From Herbiconiux daphne (lineage in GTDB: Bacteria; Actinomycetota; Actinomycetes; Actinomycetales; Microbacteriaceae): a stretch of DNA of 64,000 bases. The DNA is taken from the NCBI RefSeq assembly GCF_024979295.1, contig NZ_JANLCJ010000003.1, positions 248,001 through 312,000 on the forward strand. The letters run 5' to 3'. Below are positions 25,090 to 33,535 of the stretch, piece by piece. Made by a program: the position numbers and the translations under genes. The notes below the pieces were generated by a model. The model was not told the DNA's origin. It searched no databases and was given only the letters and a program-made list of their open reading frames with translations. The stretch's first letter is position 1, and the number at the start of each line of letters is the position of its first letter.

Positions 25090-25980
25090 TCAGGCGGCGG
25101 CCGGCAGCAGCGAGGCGACGGCGGCCGCGAAGGCGGCGGGAGCCTCCTGCGGAGGATTGTGCCCGACGCCCGGGAGAACGGCACCGCGGAACGGACCGGT
25201 GAAGTCGGCGCGGTCGTCGTCGGGGTCGCCGGCGCCGAGACCGTCGGAGGCGCCGCAGAGCACGATTGCCGGCACGGCGATCGGGGGGCGGGTCGCCAGC
25301 ATCCGCTCGTCGGCCTCATAGGCGGGGTCGCCGGGGGCGTTGCCATAACGGTGTCGATAGGAGTGGATGACCACGTCGACGAAGTCGGGGTTGTGCAAGC
25401 TCGGGGCACTGAGCTCGAACGCGGCCGCGGCATCCGGCCACTCCGGCGACCAGTCCTGCCACAGGATGCGGCACAGGTCGTCGCGGTTGCGGGCGAGGCC
25501 CCGGCGCCCGCGCTCGGACTGGAAGTACCACTGATACCAGAGCGCCCTCTCGTGGTCGGGCGGCTCGGGCTCACCGCTCGCGGCGATCTGCTGGATGTTG
25601 TAGCCGTCGACGCTGACGAGTCCGGCGACGCGTTCGGGATGCAACGCCGCCAGCACGCAGGCCGCGCGCCCGCCCCAGTCGTAGCCGCCGACGACGGCCC
25701 GCTCGATGTCGAGCGCGTCGAGGAGGTCGAGGAGGTCGCGTCCGAGTGCCGCTTGCTGACCCGACCGCATCGTGCTGTCGCTGCGGAACCGGGTCGAGCC
25801 GTAGCCGCGGAGCGACGGCACGATCACCCGGGCGCCGGCGTCGGCCACGAGCGGCCCGGCCTCGTCGTAGCTCGCCCAGTCGTAGGGGAAGCCGTGCAGC
25901 AGCACCACCGGAAAGCCGTCGTCGCCGCCGAACTGGCGGTAGGCGATGTCGAGCACGGGTGTGGCGATCGTTCGCGTCAT
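25090..25980 (-). CDS. Alpha/beta hydrolase, epoxide hydrolase/haloalkane dehalogenase-like
   Basis: A 296-residue alpha/beta hydrolase. LLHGFPYDW gives the oxyanion-hole HG-P motif, and the nucleophile elbow is GGYDWGG, where Asp rather than Ser is the nucleophile, as in epoxide hydrolases and haloalkane dehalogenases. The catalytic His is in PGVGHNPPQE. A cap domain of about 80 residues (WYQWYFQSERGRRGLARN) follows the elbow. The protein would open epoxides or remove halides from small hydrophobic compounds in the cytosol; the substrate is not known. It is divergent from the GNAT gene, 68 bp away. Confidence 0.87.
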   Translation of the reverse strand: MTRTIATPVLDIAYRQFGGDDGFPVVLLHGFPYDWASYDEAGPLVADAGARVIVPSLRGYGSTRFRSDSTMRSGQQAALGRDLLDLLDALDIERAVVGGYDWGGRAACVLAALHPERVAGLVSVDGYNIQQIAASGEPEPPDHERALWYQWYFQSERGRRGLARNRDDLCRILWQDWSPEWPDAAAAFELSAPSLHNPDFVDVVIHSYRHRYGNAPGDPAYEADERMLATRPPIAVPAIVLCGASDGLGAGDPDDDRADFTGPFRGAVLPGVGHNPPQEAPAAFAAAVASLLPAAA

Positions 25981-26048
25981 CCTCTCGTCTTACCACCCGC
26001 CGGATGCCGCCACTCGTCGATGTCGGTCGCCGCGCGTAGCCTCGGACC

Positions 26049-26543
26049 ATGGCAGAGGTGCACATCGAACCCTGGGCCGACGGCGACCGTTGGCTGCTCG
26101 ATCGTGCCAACACGCCCGAGATGACCGATCATCTCGGGCGCCCCGAGACAATCGACGAGCTCGATCAGCGGCACGCGAAATACCTGCGGTATTGGCAGAG
26201 CGGTGAGGCGCGAATGTTCCGCATCGTGCGCGGCGACGAGCCGCTCGGCGGCATCGGCTGGTGGTCGAGCCGGTGGGGCGAGGTCGATGTGCACGAGACC
26301 GGATGGTTCGTGCTGCCCGAGGCACAGGGGCGCGGGGTCGCCTCGGCGGCGGTGCAACTCGTGATCGGTGACGCTCGTTCGCGTGCCGAGCACGACCTGC
26401 TGATCGCGTGCCCGGAGGTCGGCAATGTGGCCTCGAACGCCCTGTGCGCCCGCAGCGGGTTCACGTTGCGCGGCACGGAGGAGCTGCCGTTCCGCGGCAC
26501 GACGCTGCACACGAACGTGTGGGGGCTCGACCTGCGCGGGTGA
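26049..26543 (+). CDS. GNAT family N-acetyltransferase
   Basis: A 164-residue acetyltransferase. The acetyl-CoA-binding motif A is seen in TGWFVLPEAQGRGVASAAVQLVIGDA, with QGRGVA as the pyrophosphate loop, and motif B in NVASNALCARSGFTLRGT. The RimJ-like GxxNxxSxxLxxxxGF pattern suggests a small-molecule or protein N-acetyltransferase. It is a single gene behind the divergent hydrolase; its stop codon is inside a 22-bp direct repeat. Confidence 0.88.
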   Translation: MAEVHIEPWADGDRWLLDRANTPEMTDHLGRPETIDELDQRHAKYLRYWQSGEARMFRIVRGDEPLGGIGWWSSRWGEVDVHETGWFVLPEAQGRGVASAAVQLVIGDARSRAEHDLLIACPEVGNVASNALCARSGFTLRGTEELPFRGTTLHTNVWGLDLRG

Positions 26544-26592
26544 GGGGCGCGCGGGTGAGGGCGGTATGCAGGTGAGGGGCGCGCGGGTGAGG
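26539..26592 (+). repeat. Exact 22-bp direct repeat, 32-bp period
   Basis: A 22-bp sequence beginning GGTGAGGGGCGCGCGGGTGA stands at 26539-26560 and again at 26571-26592 without a mismatch. The first copy contains the TGA stop of the GNAT gene. It marks the left edge of the repeat-rich gap 26544-27115. Confidence 0.75.
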
Positions 26593-26653
26593 TCGGCGCC
26601 TCTGGGGAGCGATGAGTCCGGTGTCGGGGCACGAGTTACGCGCGGTGCGGCGC

Positions 26654-27078
26654 TCGGGAGGCGCCGCTGTATCGCCGGAGACTTGCGCTCGGGAGGCCCG
26701 ACCGCGCGGCCCGATTCCTCCGGAGGCCAGTATGACCTCCCGAAGGCGCCGAGGCCTCCGGAGGGTCAGGCGTGGGCGCAGTCAGAATCTGTCGGTCGCG
26801 GCTGCGTGCGCCGGCCCTCCGGAGTCGGACCGCTAAGCGCGGAATTGGCGTTCCGGAGGCCATGAGGCGTCGACTCTCGCTTCGGGAGGCCGGAGCGGCC
26901 GCCCGTCGGGGGGTCGGCCTCCCGAGGGAGGAGGGACATGTGGAGCGCCACGACGTGCACGCGACGGACAGTTCGCGAGGCGCCGCGGGCCACGAACCTG
27001 GTGCTCGGGAGGCCGTTGGCGCCGAGCTGTGTTTCGGGAGGGCGGAGCGGCCTCCCGAAGGAGGGTCGGCCTCCGGAA
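26654..27078. repeat. Cluster of short CGGGAGG/CCTCCCG and TCCGGAGG palindromes
   Basis: The 572-bp gap 26544-27115 contains no credible gene but about thirteen copies of a 9-10 bp word. TCGGGAGGC or its complement occurs at 26654, 26689, 26736, 26882, 26917, 27005, 27033 and 27051. The related TCCGGAGG palindrome occurs at 26717, 26755, 26816, 26852 and 27070. Adjacent copies in opposite orientation build hairpins; the best is 27033-27059 (TTCGGGAGG, 9-base loop, CCTCCCGAA). The arrangement resembles REP-type intergenic elements rather than a terminator. Confidence 0.65.
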
Positions 27079-27115
27079 GGAGGGGCCAGGCGCCACGGCG
27101 TGGACGGACGGGACG

Positions 27116-27985
27116 TCAGGGGGTGTCGGCGGGGAAGGGAACCGGGAAGGGTTCGGCGAAGTCGGCCGAACGGCTGACGGCGCTCCATTGTTCCGCTTCG
27201 GAGAGGAGGGCGCGGCCGTTCTGCACGGCCATCTCGGTGGCGTTCACGCCGAGGGGCAGGTGCTCGGGAATGTGCGAGCGCTTCGCGACCTGCACGAGGA
27301 TCTCGGCCGCTCGCCGCGGGTCTCCGGCCGGGCCTTCCGACGACTGGCGGAGGCGGCTGTTCACCGCTCCGACCGTCGCTTCGTAGCCGGCCGGGATGTC
27401 GCGCACGACCATCGACGAACCCGCCCAGTCGGTGGCGAACCCACTGGGCTCGACCAGCAGCACCTTCACGCCGAACGGCGCGGTCTCGACGCGCAGCACC
27501 CGGCTGAAGCCGTCGATCGCGAACTTCGCCGCCTGATACGACGCTATGCCGGGCGACCCGCCGACGCGACCGCCGATGGAGGAGAACTGCATGACCAGAC
27601 CGCCGCCCTGCCGGCGGAGCAGCGGGATGGCGGCCTTCGAGACGTTGTAGACGCCCCAGAAGTTGGTCTCGAACTGGGTGCGGAAGTCGTCGTCGGTCGT
27701 GGTTTCGATCGGCGACACGTTGGCGTAACCCGCGTTGTTGACGATGACGTCGAGCCGGCCGAAACGCTCGACCCCGGCTTCGAGGGCGGCGCGAGCGCCA
27801 TCGGCGTCGGTGACGTCGAGGGCGACGGGAAGGAAGCGCTCGCCGAAGCGCTCGACCAGGTCGTCGAGCTGCTCGGGCCGGCGCGCGGTGGCCACGACGG
27901 AGTCACCCGCTTCGAGCGCGGCCGTGACGAGTTCGCGGCCGAAGCCGCGGGAGGAACCGGTGATAAACCAAATCTGTTCGTTCAT
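27116..27985 (-). CDS. Short-chain dehydrogenase/reductase
   Basis: A 289-residue classical SDR. The cofactor motif is TGSSRGFGRE, NNAG is present in DVIVNNAGYANVS, and the catalytic triad is Ser in FSSIGG, Tyr and Lys in SYQAAKFA. The lack of an acidic residue after the second strand (VVATARRPEQ) suggests NADP preference. The ATG at 27985 is chosen over one at 27991 because the -10 box TTTACT ends seven bases before it, implying a leaderless message. The divergent TetR gene probably controls it in response to the substrate. Confidence 0.88.
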   Translation of the reverse strand: MNEQIWFITGSSRGFGRELVTAALEAGDSVVATARRPEQLDDLVERFGERFLPVALDVTDADGARAALEAGVERFGRLDVIVNNAGYANVSPIETTTDDDFRTQFETNFWGVYNVSKAAIPLLRRQGGGLVMQFSSIGGRVGGSPGIASYQAAKFAIDGFSRVLRVETAPFGVKVLLVEPSGFATDWAGSSMVVRDIPAGYEATVGAVNSRLRQSSEGPAGDPRRAAEILVQVAKRSHIPEHLPLGVNATEMAVQNGRALLSEAEQWSAVSRSADFAEPFPVPFPADTP

Positions 27986-27992
27986 GACCATT

Positions 27993-28038
27993 AGTAAAAC
28001 ACTGTTTCTTTATTTATGCAACTGTGTTGTGTTAGAAT
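27993..28038. promoter_or_regulatory. Divergent SDR/tetR promoters with operator palindrome
   Basis: Minus strand: TTGCAT (28016-28021), 17 bp, TTTACT (27993-27998), seven bases before the SDR ATG. Plus strand: TAGAAT (28033-28038), seven bases before the TetR GTG at 28046, with weak TTATTT 17 bp upstream. The palindrome AAACACTGTTT (27997-28007) overlaps the minus-strand -10 box and is a good operator candidate. Both messages would be leaderless. Confidence 0.65.
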
Positions 28039-28045
28039 TCTCGAC

Positions 28046-28720
28046 GTGACCACATCGACCTCCGCCTTCCAGCGCGCCCGCTCCCCCGAGGCCAAGCAGG
28101 CCCGCGAGGCGGCTATTCTCGACGCCGCGCGATCGCTCGGCGCGGAGCGCGGCATCCGTTCGGTCACCCTCACCGACATCGCCGACGCTGTGGGCATGCA
28201 CAAGTCGGCTCTGCTGCGCTATTTCGAGACGCGCGAGCAGATCTTCTTGCTGCTGACGGCCGAAGGATGGCGCGACTGGGGCCCTGAGCTGTGCTCCACA
28301 CTCGACGACCTCGAGTCGCCGACGCCGGCCACCGTCGCCCAAGCGCTCGCCGAGTCGCTCGCCCGCCGGCCCGTGTTCTGCGACCTGCTCGCCCAGGCAC
28401 CCCTCAACCTCGAGCGCAACGTCTCGCTCGATGCGGTGCTCGCGTTCAAGCTCGTGACGCTGGAGCAGGTCGAGCTCATCACCGCCGCGCTGCAACGCGC
28501 CCTGCCGGCCCTGACCGAGCGCGACTGCGTCGACCTGGTGGCCGCCGTCACCTCGCTGTCGGGGGCGCTCTGGCAGATGGCCACCCCGGGCCCCGAGATC
28601 GCCGCCCTCTACCGCAGCGACCCGCGGCTGGCCCACGCGGTGGTGGAGGTCGAACCGCGGGTGACTCGCATCCTCACCGCGACGATCGCGGGCCTCGTGG
28701 GCGACACGCCCGGCCGGTAG
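28046..28720 (+). CDS. TetR/AcrR family transcriptional regulator
   Basis: A 224-residue repressor. The helix-turn-helix spans AILDAARSLGAERGIRSVTLTDIADAVGMHKSALLRYFETREQIF, with SALLRYF as recognition helix. The C-terminal domain (APLNLERNVSLDAVLAFKL) resembles the TetR_C family common in actinobacteria. GTG at 28046 is chosen: it is seven bases downstream of TAGAAT, and the upstream ATG at 28016 would lie within the promoter. It is divergent from the SDR gene, with the AAACACTGTTT palindrome between them. Confidence 0.87.
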   Translation: MTTSTSAFQRARSPEAKQAREAAILDAARSLGAERGIRSVTLTDIADAVGMHKSALLRYFETREQIFLLLTAEGWRDWGPELCSTLDDLESPTPATVAQALAESLARRPVFCDLLAQAPLNLERNVSLDAVLAFKLVTLEQVELITAALQRALPALTERDCVDLVAAVTSLSGALWQMATPGPEIAALYRSDPRLAHAVVEVEPRVTRILTATIAGLVGDTPGR

Positions 28721-28820
28721 CCGCGGGCACACGCCGCCGCCCGCAACGCGACGCCACAGCCAAGCGCCACAGCCAAGCGCCGCAGCCAGACGCCGCCGCG
28801 CCGACCGCCGCGGCCCGCGC

Positions 28821-29099
28821 CTAGAGGCGCCCCTGCGCGCGGCAGAGCTCGCGCGCGGCATCCGCCCCGTCCGCCGTGAACTCGTAGAGCCGCCGGCGCC
28901 GCTCCTGCACCTCGGAGTGTTCCGCCCACGACGACCGGATCCATCCCTGGCGCTCCAGCCGCTCCAGAATCGGATAGACCGTGCCGGAAGGCCGCCCGAG
29001 CGTCTTCACGATCTGCAGCCCCCAGAGCGGCTCGGGCGACTGCAGCATCAGCGCGAGCACGTCGACGGTCTGGGCGGTCACCCGATGCAGCGGTTCCAT
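28821..29099 (-). CDS. PadR-like transcriptional regulator (short)
   Basis: A 92-residue winged-helix protein. VDVLALMLQSPEPLWGLQIVKTLGRPSGTVYPILERLERQGWIRSSW is the PadR motif, with GTVYPILERLERQG as recognition helix, followed by the RRRLYEFTADG wing. It has no C-terminal dimerisation helix beyond residue 90, so it belongs to the short PadR subgroup. No adjacent transporter or enzyme gene clearly belongs to it. The 100-bp gap on its 3' side has CCACAGCCAAGCG-like tandem words. Confidence 0.85.
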   Translation of the reverse strand: MEPLHRVTAQTVDVLALMLQSPEPLWGLQIVKTLGRPSGTVYPILERLERQGWIRSSWAEHSEVQERRRRLYEFTADGADAARELCRAQGRL

Positions 29100-29169
29100 G
29101 CCCCCAACCTAGCCACCAATCGCACCGCTGGGCACGCCCCCGGCCCCGCGGGAACTCACACGAGCGCGC

Positions 29170-31527
29170 CTACCCCAGCCGCTCGGCGGCCGCCAGCACC
29201 TCGCTCCGCGCCATCCGCTCGTCGGCTACCGTGACCCGATAGGGCCGCCCCGTGATGCACGTGGTCGCCGACGTCTCGGCCTCGGCGCACGACGGCCCCA
29301 CCCACAGCCGCACCTCGCCCGGCTCCACCACGCGCTGGTAGGCCAGATCGGTGAACGCGAGCCGCGTGGTCGGCACCTCGAAGCGCACCACCACCTCCTC
29401 CCCCGGCTGCACCAGAACCCGCTGGTAAGCGAGCAGCTGAGCCAGCGGCCGGGTGACGCTCGCGTGCACGTCGTGGGCGTAGAGCTGCACGAGATCGGTC
29501 GCGGCGTGGTCGCCGAGGTTCCGGATGCGCACGGTCGCCGTGAACGCGCCACCGGCCTCCACCTCGGCGTCGGCCTCGAGGCCGCTGCGCTCGAACGTGG
29601 TGTAGGTGAGGCCGTGACCGAACGGCAGCACCGGAGTGCTGTCGGCGCTCGTGACCTCCGACGGCCCGCCGAGAAGGGGATGCAGGTAGGAGAAGGGCTG
29701 CGCTCCGGCCGACCTCGGCAACGACACGGGGAGGTGCCCCGACGGGGTCACCCGCCCCGAGAGCACCCCCGCGATCGCGCCGGCACCCTCCTCGCCCGGA
29801 AAGAACGCCTGCACCACGGCGGCGACCGCCGACGGGCCCTCGACCGCCCAGCCGATGGCATAAGGCCGACCCGACAGCACCACCAGCACCACCGGGATGC
29901 CGGTCTGCGCCACCGCCTCGACGAGCTGCCGTTGCACACCCGGCAGCTCGAGGCTCTCGACGTCGTTGCCTTCGCCCACCGTTCCGCGACCGAACAGGCC
30001 GGCGCGGTCGCCGACCACGACGATCGCGACGTCGGCGCCCCGTGCGGCATCGATCGCGGCCGCGAACCCGTCGGCCCCCGCGGCCCCCGCGCCCTCGACC
30101 TCGGCGCCCTGCGCGAAGACCACCTCGGTGCCGGCCGAAGCCCCGTCCGCCCCGTCCGAATCCCCCACCAGCTCCCCCCGAAGTGCCTCGAGCACCGTCG
30201 GGATGTCGAGCCCGATCGGCACCTCGGGATGATGGGCGAGCACGTGGTTGGCGAACGAATAGCAGCCCATGAGCGCGTCGGCCGAGTCGGCGTTCGGCCC
30301 GATGACGGCGATCCGACGCGGCCCGGCGCCGTTCGGCGAGACGAGCGGCAGCACGCCGTCGTTCGTGAGCAGCACGATCGACTCCTCGGCCAGTCGGCGC
30401 GCGAGCGACCGGTGCGCGAGCGAGTCGAGGTCGACCACCGCGGGCGGGTCGTCGAAGGTGGCGTCGAGCAGGCCCAGTTGCTCCTTCTGCGCCAGCACGC
30501 GCAGCACGGCCCGGTCGACCAGTGCGACATCCGTCGCCCCCGACCGGATGCGATCGGCGAGTGGCGCGAGGAACGCGTCGCCGGTGGGCAGTTCGACGTC
30601 GATGCCGGCCGCGAGCGCGAGCTCGGCGGCCTCGCCCCGGTCGGCCGCGACGGCGTGCATGAGGTGCAGGAACGCCACCGAGAAGTAGTCGGACACGACC
30701 ACCCCGTCGAAGCCCCACAGCTCCCGCAGGATGCCGGAGAGGTACTCGGGCGTGGCGCCCACCGGCGCCCCGTCGATCTCAGCGTAGGAGTTCATCACCG
30801 AGCGCGCTCCCCCGTCGAACACCGCCATCTCGAACGGCGGCAGCAGCACGTCGGCCAGTTCGCGGCGGCCGAGGTGCACGGGAGCGTGATTGCGCCCGGA
30901 CTGCGAGGCCGAGTAGCCCACGAAGTGCTTGAGGGTGGCGTGCACTCCCGAGCTCTGTAGTCCTCGCACGTAGCCGGTGCCGATCGTGCCCACCAGGTAG
31001 GGGTCTTCGGAGATGCACTCGTCGACCCGCCCCCAGCGCGGGTCGCGGATGACGTCGAGCACCGGGGCGAGGCCCTGGTGCACGCCGAGGGCACGCATCG
31101 AGTCGCCGATCGACCGGCCGACCTCGGTCACGAGCTCGGGGTCGAACGCCGCACCCCAGGCCAGGGGGGTCGGGAAGGTGGCGGCCTTCCAGGCGGCGAG
31201 TCCGGTGAGCACCTCCTCGTGCACGAGAGCCGGGATGCCCAGCCGCGTGGTCTCCTTGAGGCGCCGCTGCTCGCCCCAGAGCCAGGCCGCGCGTTCGACG
31301 GGGTCGACGGGGCGTGTGCCGTAGACCCGGGTGAGGTGCCCGATGCCGTGCACCGTCGCATCCGCGTATCCGGTCGACGTCGCCATCTCACCGGCCATCG
31401 GAGCGACCACCTCGCCGCCCTGGTCGACCCAGTAGCCGACGATCTGCGCGAGCTTCTCCTCGAGGGTCATGCGGTTGTGCAGGTCGCGCACCCGGTCGGA
31501 GACGTCGGGAAGGAACGGAAGAGTCAC
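29170..31527 (-). CDS. Glycoside hydrolase family 3 beta-glycosidase
   Basis: A 785-residue GH3 enzyme with the usual order: N-terminal TIM-barrel, (alpha/beta)6 sandwich, and fibronectin-like C-terminal domain (LGDHAATDLVQLYAHD). The nucleophile Asp is in GVVVSDYFSVAFLH (SDY where many relatives have SDW). RKHF-type substrate residues appear as LKHFVGYSASQSGRNHAPV, and IAVIGPNADSADALMGCY opens the second domain. No signal peptide is visible, so it should act in the cytosol on imported oligosaccharides, as a beta-glucosidase or beta-xylosidase. It is the last gene of the sugar ABC operon (32-bp gap). Confidence 0.93.
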   Translation of the reverse strand: MTLPFLPDVSDRVRDLHNRMTLEEKLAQIVGYWVDQGGEVVAPMAGEMATSTGYADATVHGIGHLTRVYGTRPVDPVERAAWLWGEQRRLKETTRLGIPALVHEEVLTGLAAWKAATFPTPLAWGAAFDPELVTEVGRSIGDSMRALGVHQGLAPVLDVIRDPRWGRVDECISEDPYLVGTIGTGYVRGLQSSGVHATLKHFVGYSASQSGRNHAPVHLGRRELADVLLPPFEMAVFDGGARSVMNSYAEIDGAPVGATPEYLSGILRELWGFDGVVVSDYFSVAFLHLMHAVAADRGEAAELALAAGIDVELPTGDAFLAPLADRIRSGATDVALVDRAVLRVLAQKEQLGLLDATFDDPPAVVDLDSLAHRSLARRLAEESIVLLTNDGVLPLVSPNGAGPRRIAVIGPNADSADALMGCYSFANHVLAHHPEVPIGLDIPTVLEALRGELVGDSDGADGASAGTEVVFAQGAEVEGAGAAGADGFAAAIDAARGADVAIVVVGDRAGLFGRGTVGEGNDVESLELPGVQRQLVEAVAQTGIPVVLVVLSGRPYAIGWAVEGPSAVAAVVQAFFPGEEGAGAIAGVLSGRVTPSGHLPVSLPRSAGAQPFSYLHPLLGGPSEVTSADSTPVLPFGHGLTYTTFERSGLEADAEVEAGGAFTATVRIRNLGDHAATDLVQLYAHDVHASVTRPLAQLLAYQRVLVQPGEEVVVRFEVPTTRLAFTDLAYQRVVEPGEVRLWVGPSCAEAETSATTCITGRPYRVTVADERMARSEVLAAAERLG

Positions 31528-31559
31528 GTGGACGTCGCTTTCTCGAAAAGGAAGGGCGT

Positions 31560-32498
31560 TCAGCCCTTGACGGCGCCCGTGAGGCCGCCGACGATGCGGC
31601 GTTCGAACAGGCTGAAGAAGACCAGGGCCGGAATCATCGACAGCGAGGTGAAGGCGAGCACCTTCGCGGTGTCGACGGAGTACTGCGACGAGAACGCCTG
31701 CACGCCGAGCGGCAAGGTGAAGCCCGCCTCGTTGTTGAGGATGAACAGGGGCAGCAGGTAGCTGTTCCAGCTCGCGATGAAGGCGAGGATGCCGACCGTG
31801 ATCACGCCCGGCATCGCGAGCCGCACCACCATGCGCCAGAAGAAGCCCAGGCGGCTGCAGCCGTCGATGAAGGCGGCCTCTTCGATCTCGCGCGGGATCG
31901 CGCGGAGGAACGGCACCAGGATGATGATGGTCGTCGGCAGCGCGAAGGCGATCTGAGGCAGGATGACGCCGCCGAGCGAATTCATCAGGCCGATGCTCTT
32001 CACCACGATGTAGAGCGGGGTGATGGCGACGGTCATCGGGAACATCAGGCCCGCGGCGAAGACGGAGTACAGAACCCCCCGGCCGCGGAACTCGTAGCGG
32101 GCGATCACGTAGCTGGCCATCAGGCCGAGCGCCACGACGCCGAACGTGGTGACGACGGCGGCGATGGTGGAGTTGAGCACCTGGTTCCAGAACACGCCTC
32201 CCGTGATCACGTCGATGTAGTTCTGCAGGTTCCAGGGGTTCGGCAGGCCGGCGGGGTCGACGGTGATCTGGGAGTTCGTGCGGAACCCGCCCACGATGAT
32301 GTAGGCGACGGGCGCCAGCATGAGGGCGATCACGACGAGGGCCACGAAGTAGACCAGGGCGTTGCCGCGCTGCAGGGGCGCCTTGCCCTTCGACGGATGG
32401 CGCGGGCGGCCGCGGCGGCGTCGGCCGGTGGATCCGTCGAGGCGGTCGGCGGCGACCGAGGTGCGGCCGGCGGGGGTCGAGGCGATGGTGGCGGTCAT
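31560..32498 (-). CDS. Carbohydrate ABC transporter permease, MalG type
   Basis: A 312-residue inner-membrane permease with six helices after a basic N-terminal tail of about 45 residues. The EAA loop reads EEAAFIDGCSRLGFFWRMVVRLAMPG, the site that docks the ATPase. The ATG at 32498 overlaps the stop of the MalF-type gene by four bases. No ATPase gene is in the cluster, so a shared MsiK-like ATPase elsewhere in the genome is expected, as is common in actinobacteria. Confidence 0.93.
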   Translation of the reverse strand: MTATIASTPAGRTSVAADRLDGSTGRRRRGRPRHPSKGKAPLQRGNALVYFVALVVIALMLAPVAYIIVGGFRTNSQITVDPAGLPNPWNLQNYIDVITGGVFWNQVLNSTIAAVVTTFGVVALGLMASYVIARYEFRGRGVLYSVFAAGLMFPMTVAITPLYIVVKSIGLMNSLGGVILPQIAFALPTTIIILVPFLRAIPREIEEAAFIDGCSRLGFFWRMVVRLAMPGVITVGILAFIASWNSYLLPLFILNNEAGFTLPLGVQAFSSQYSVDTAKVLAFTSLSMIPALVFFSLFERRIVGGLTGAVKG

Positions 32499-33526
32499 CC
32501 GCGCTTGCCTCCTTTTCCGGTGAGTGCGCCTTCGGTGTCGCGCCTCAGCACGAACCGCTGGTAGATCAAGGCGACGACGAGTGAGATCACGAAGAGCACC
32601 ACGGCCACGGCACTGCCGTAGCCGTAGCTGCCGGCGTTGCGGCCGTTGGTGACCATGTAGGTGACCATGGTGGAGGTGCCCGCGGTCGACGAGACGTACT
32701 GGCCCCAGATGATGTACACGAGGTCGAACAGCTGAAGCGACCCGATGATCGACAGGAACGCCCAGATGCGCAGGGTCGGGCCGAGCAGCGGCAGGGTGAT
32801 GCTGCGCTGGATCTGCCAGAACGAGGCGCCGTCGATGGCGGCGGCCTCGGTGAGCTCTTCGGGGATGCCCTGCAGACCGGCGAGGAAGAGGATGACGGCG
32901 AAGCCGACGTACTTCCAGGTGATGATGACCATCAGGGTCCAGATGGCCAGGTCGGGGTTCGAGAGCCAGTCCTGCGCCAGGCCGCCGAGGCCGATGTTCT
33001 CGAGCAGCCCGTTGAGCGCGCCGTTGGTCTGGAGCATGAGGCTCCAGCCGGTGCCGACGACGACTTCCGAGATGACGTAGGGCACGAAGATGAGCACACG
33101 GATGACGGACTGACCCCGCAGCCGCCGGTTGAGCAGCAGCGCGAGCAGGATGGCCACCGGGCCCTGGAGCACGAGCGACAGCACCGCGATGATGCCGTTG
33201 TGCAGCAGGGCCTCGTGGAACGACGGGTCTTGCAGGATGGTCAGGTAGTTGCGCAGGCCGACGAAGTCGACGGCCGGCCCGTAGCCCTGCCAGCTGAAGA
33301 ACCCGTAGTAGCCGGCGACCACGATCGGGAAGATCACGAACGCCAGGAACACCAGGAGTGCCGGCCCGGCCAGCAGCGCGATCTCGAGCCGGGTGGTCCA
33401 GCTGATCTTCGCGCGGCGGGCCCTGGGCACAGGCGCCGGGGGCGGCGGCGTGGTGCCGCCGCCCCCGGTGGTGTCGAGATCGGTCGCCGGGTCGAGCTCG
33501 GGAACCGTGGTCTCGCGAACCTGCAT
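32495..33526 (-). CDS. Carbohydrate ABC transporter permease, MalF type
   Basis: A 343-residue permease with six membrane helices and a Pro/Gly-rich cytoplasmic N-terminus (residues 14-38). The EAA loop is TEAAAIDGASFWQIQRSITLPLLGP. It starts nine bases after the binding-protein gene and overlaps MalG by four bases. The partner ATPase is missing from the locus. Substrate range is set by the binding protein, probably a plant-derived beta-glycoside given the GH3 gene. Confidence 0.93.
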   Translation of the reverse strand: MQVRETTVPELDPATDLDTTGGGGTTPPPPAPVPRARRAKISWTTRLEIALLAGPALLVFLAFVIFPIVVAGYYGFFSWQGYGPAVDFVGLRNYLTILQDPSFHEALLHNGIIAVLSLVLQGPVAILLALLLNRRLRGQSVIRVLIFVPYVISEVVVGTGWSLMLQTNGALNGLLENIGLGGLAQDWLSNPDLAIWTLMVIITWKYVGFAVILFLAGLQGIPEELTEAAAIDGASFWQIQRSITLPLLGPTLRIWAFLSIIGSLQLFDLVYIIWGQYVSSTAGTSTMVTYMVTNGRNAGSYGYGSAVAVVLFVISLVVALIYQRFVLRRDTEGALTGKGGKRG

Positions 33527-33535
33527 CTCGGTGTC

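Noticed and set aside
24336..25574. 412-codon minus-strand frame across the repeat block
   Set aside because: It runs antisense to the aminopeptidase and through direct repeats, with no conserved sequence; the repeats explain the open frame.
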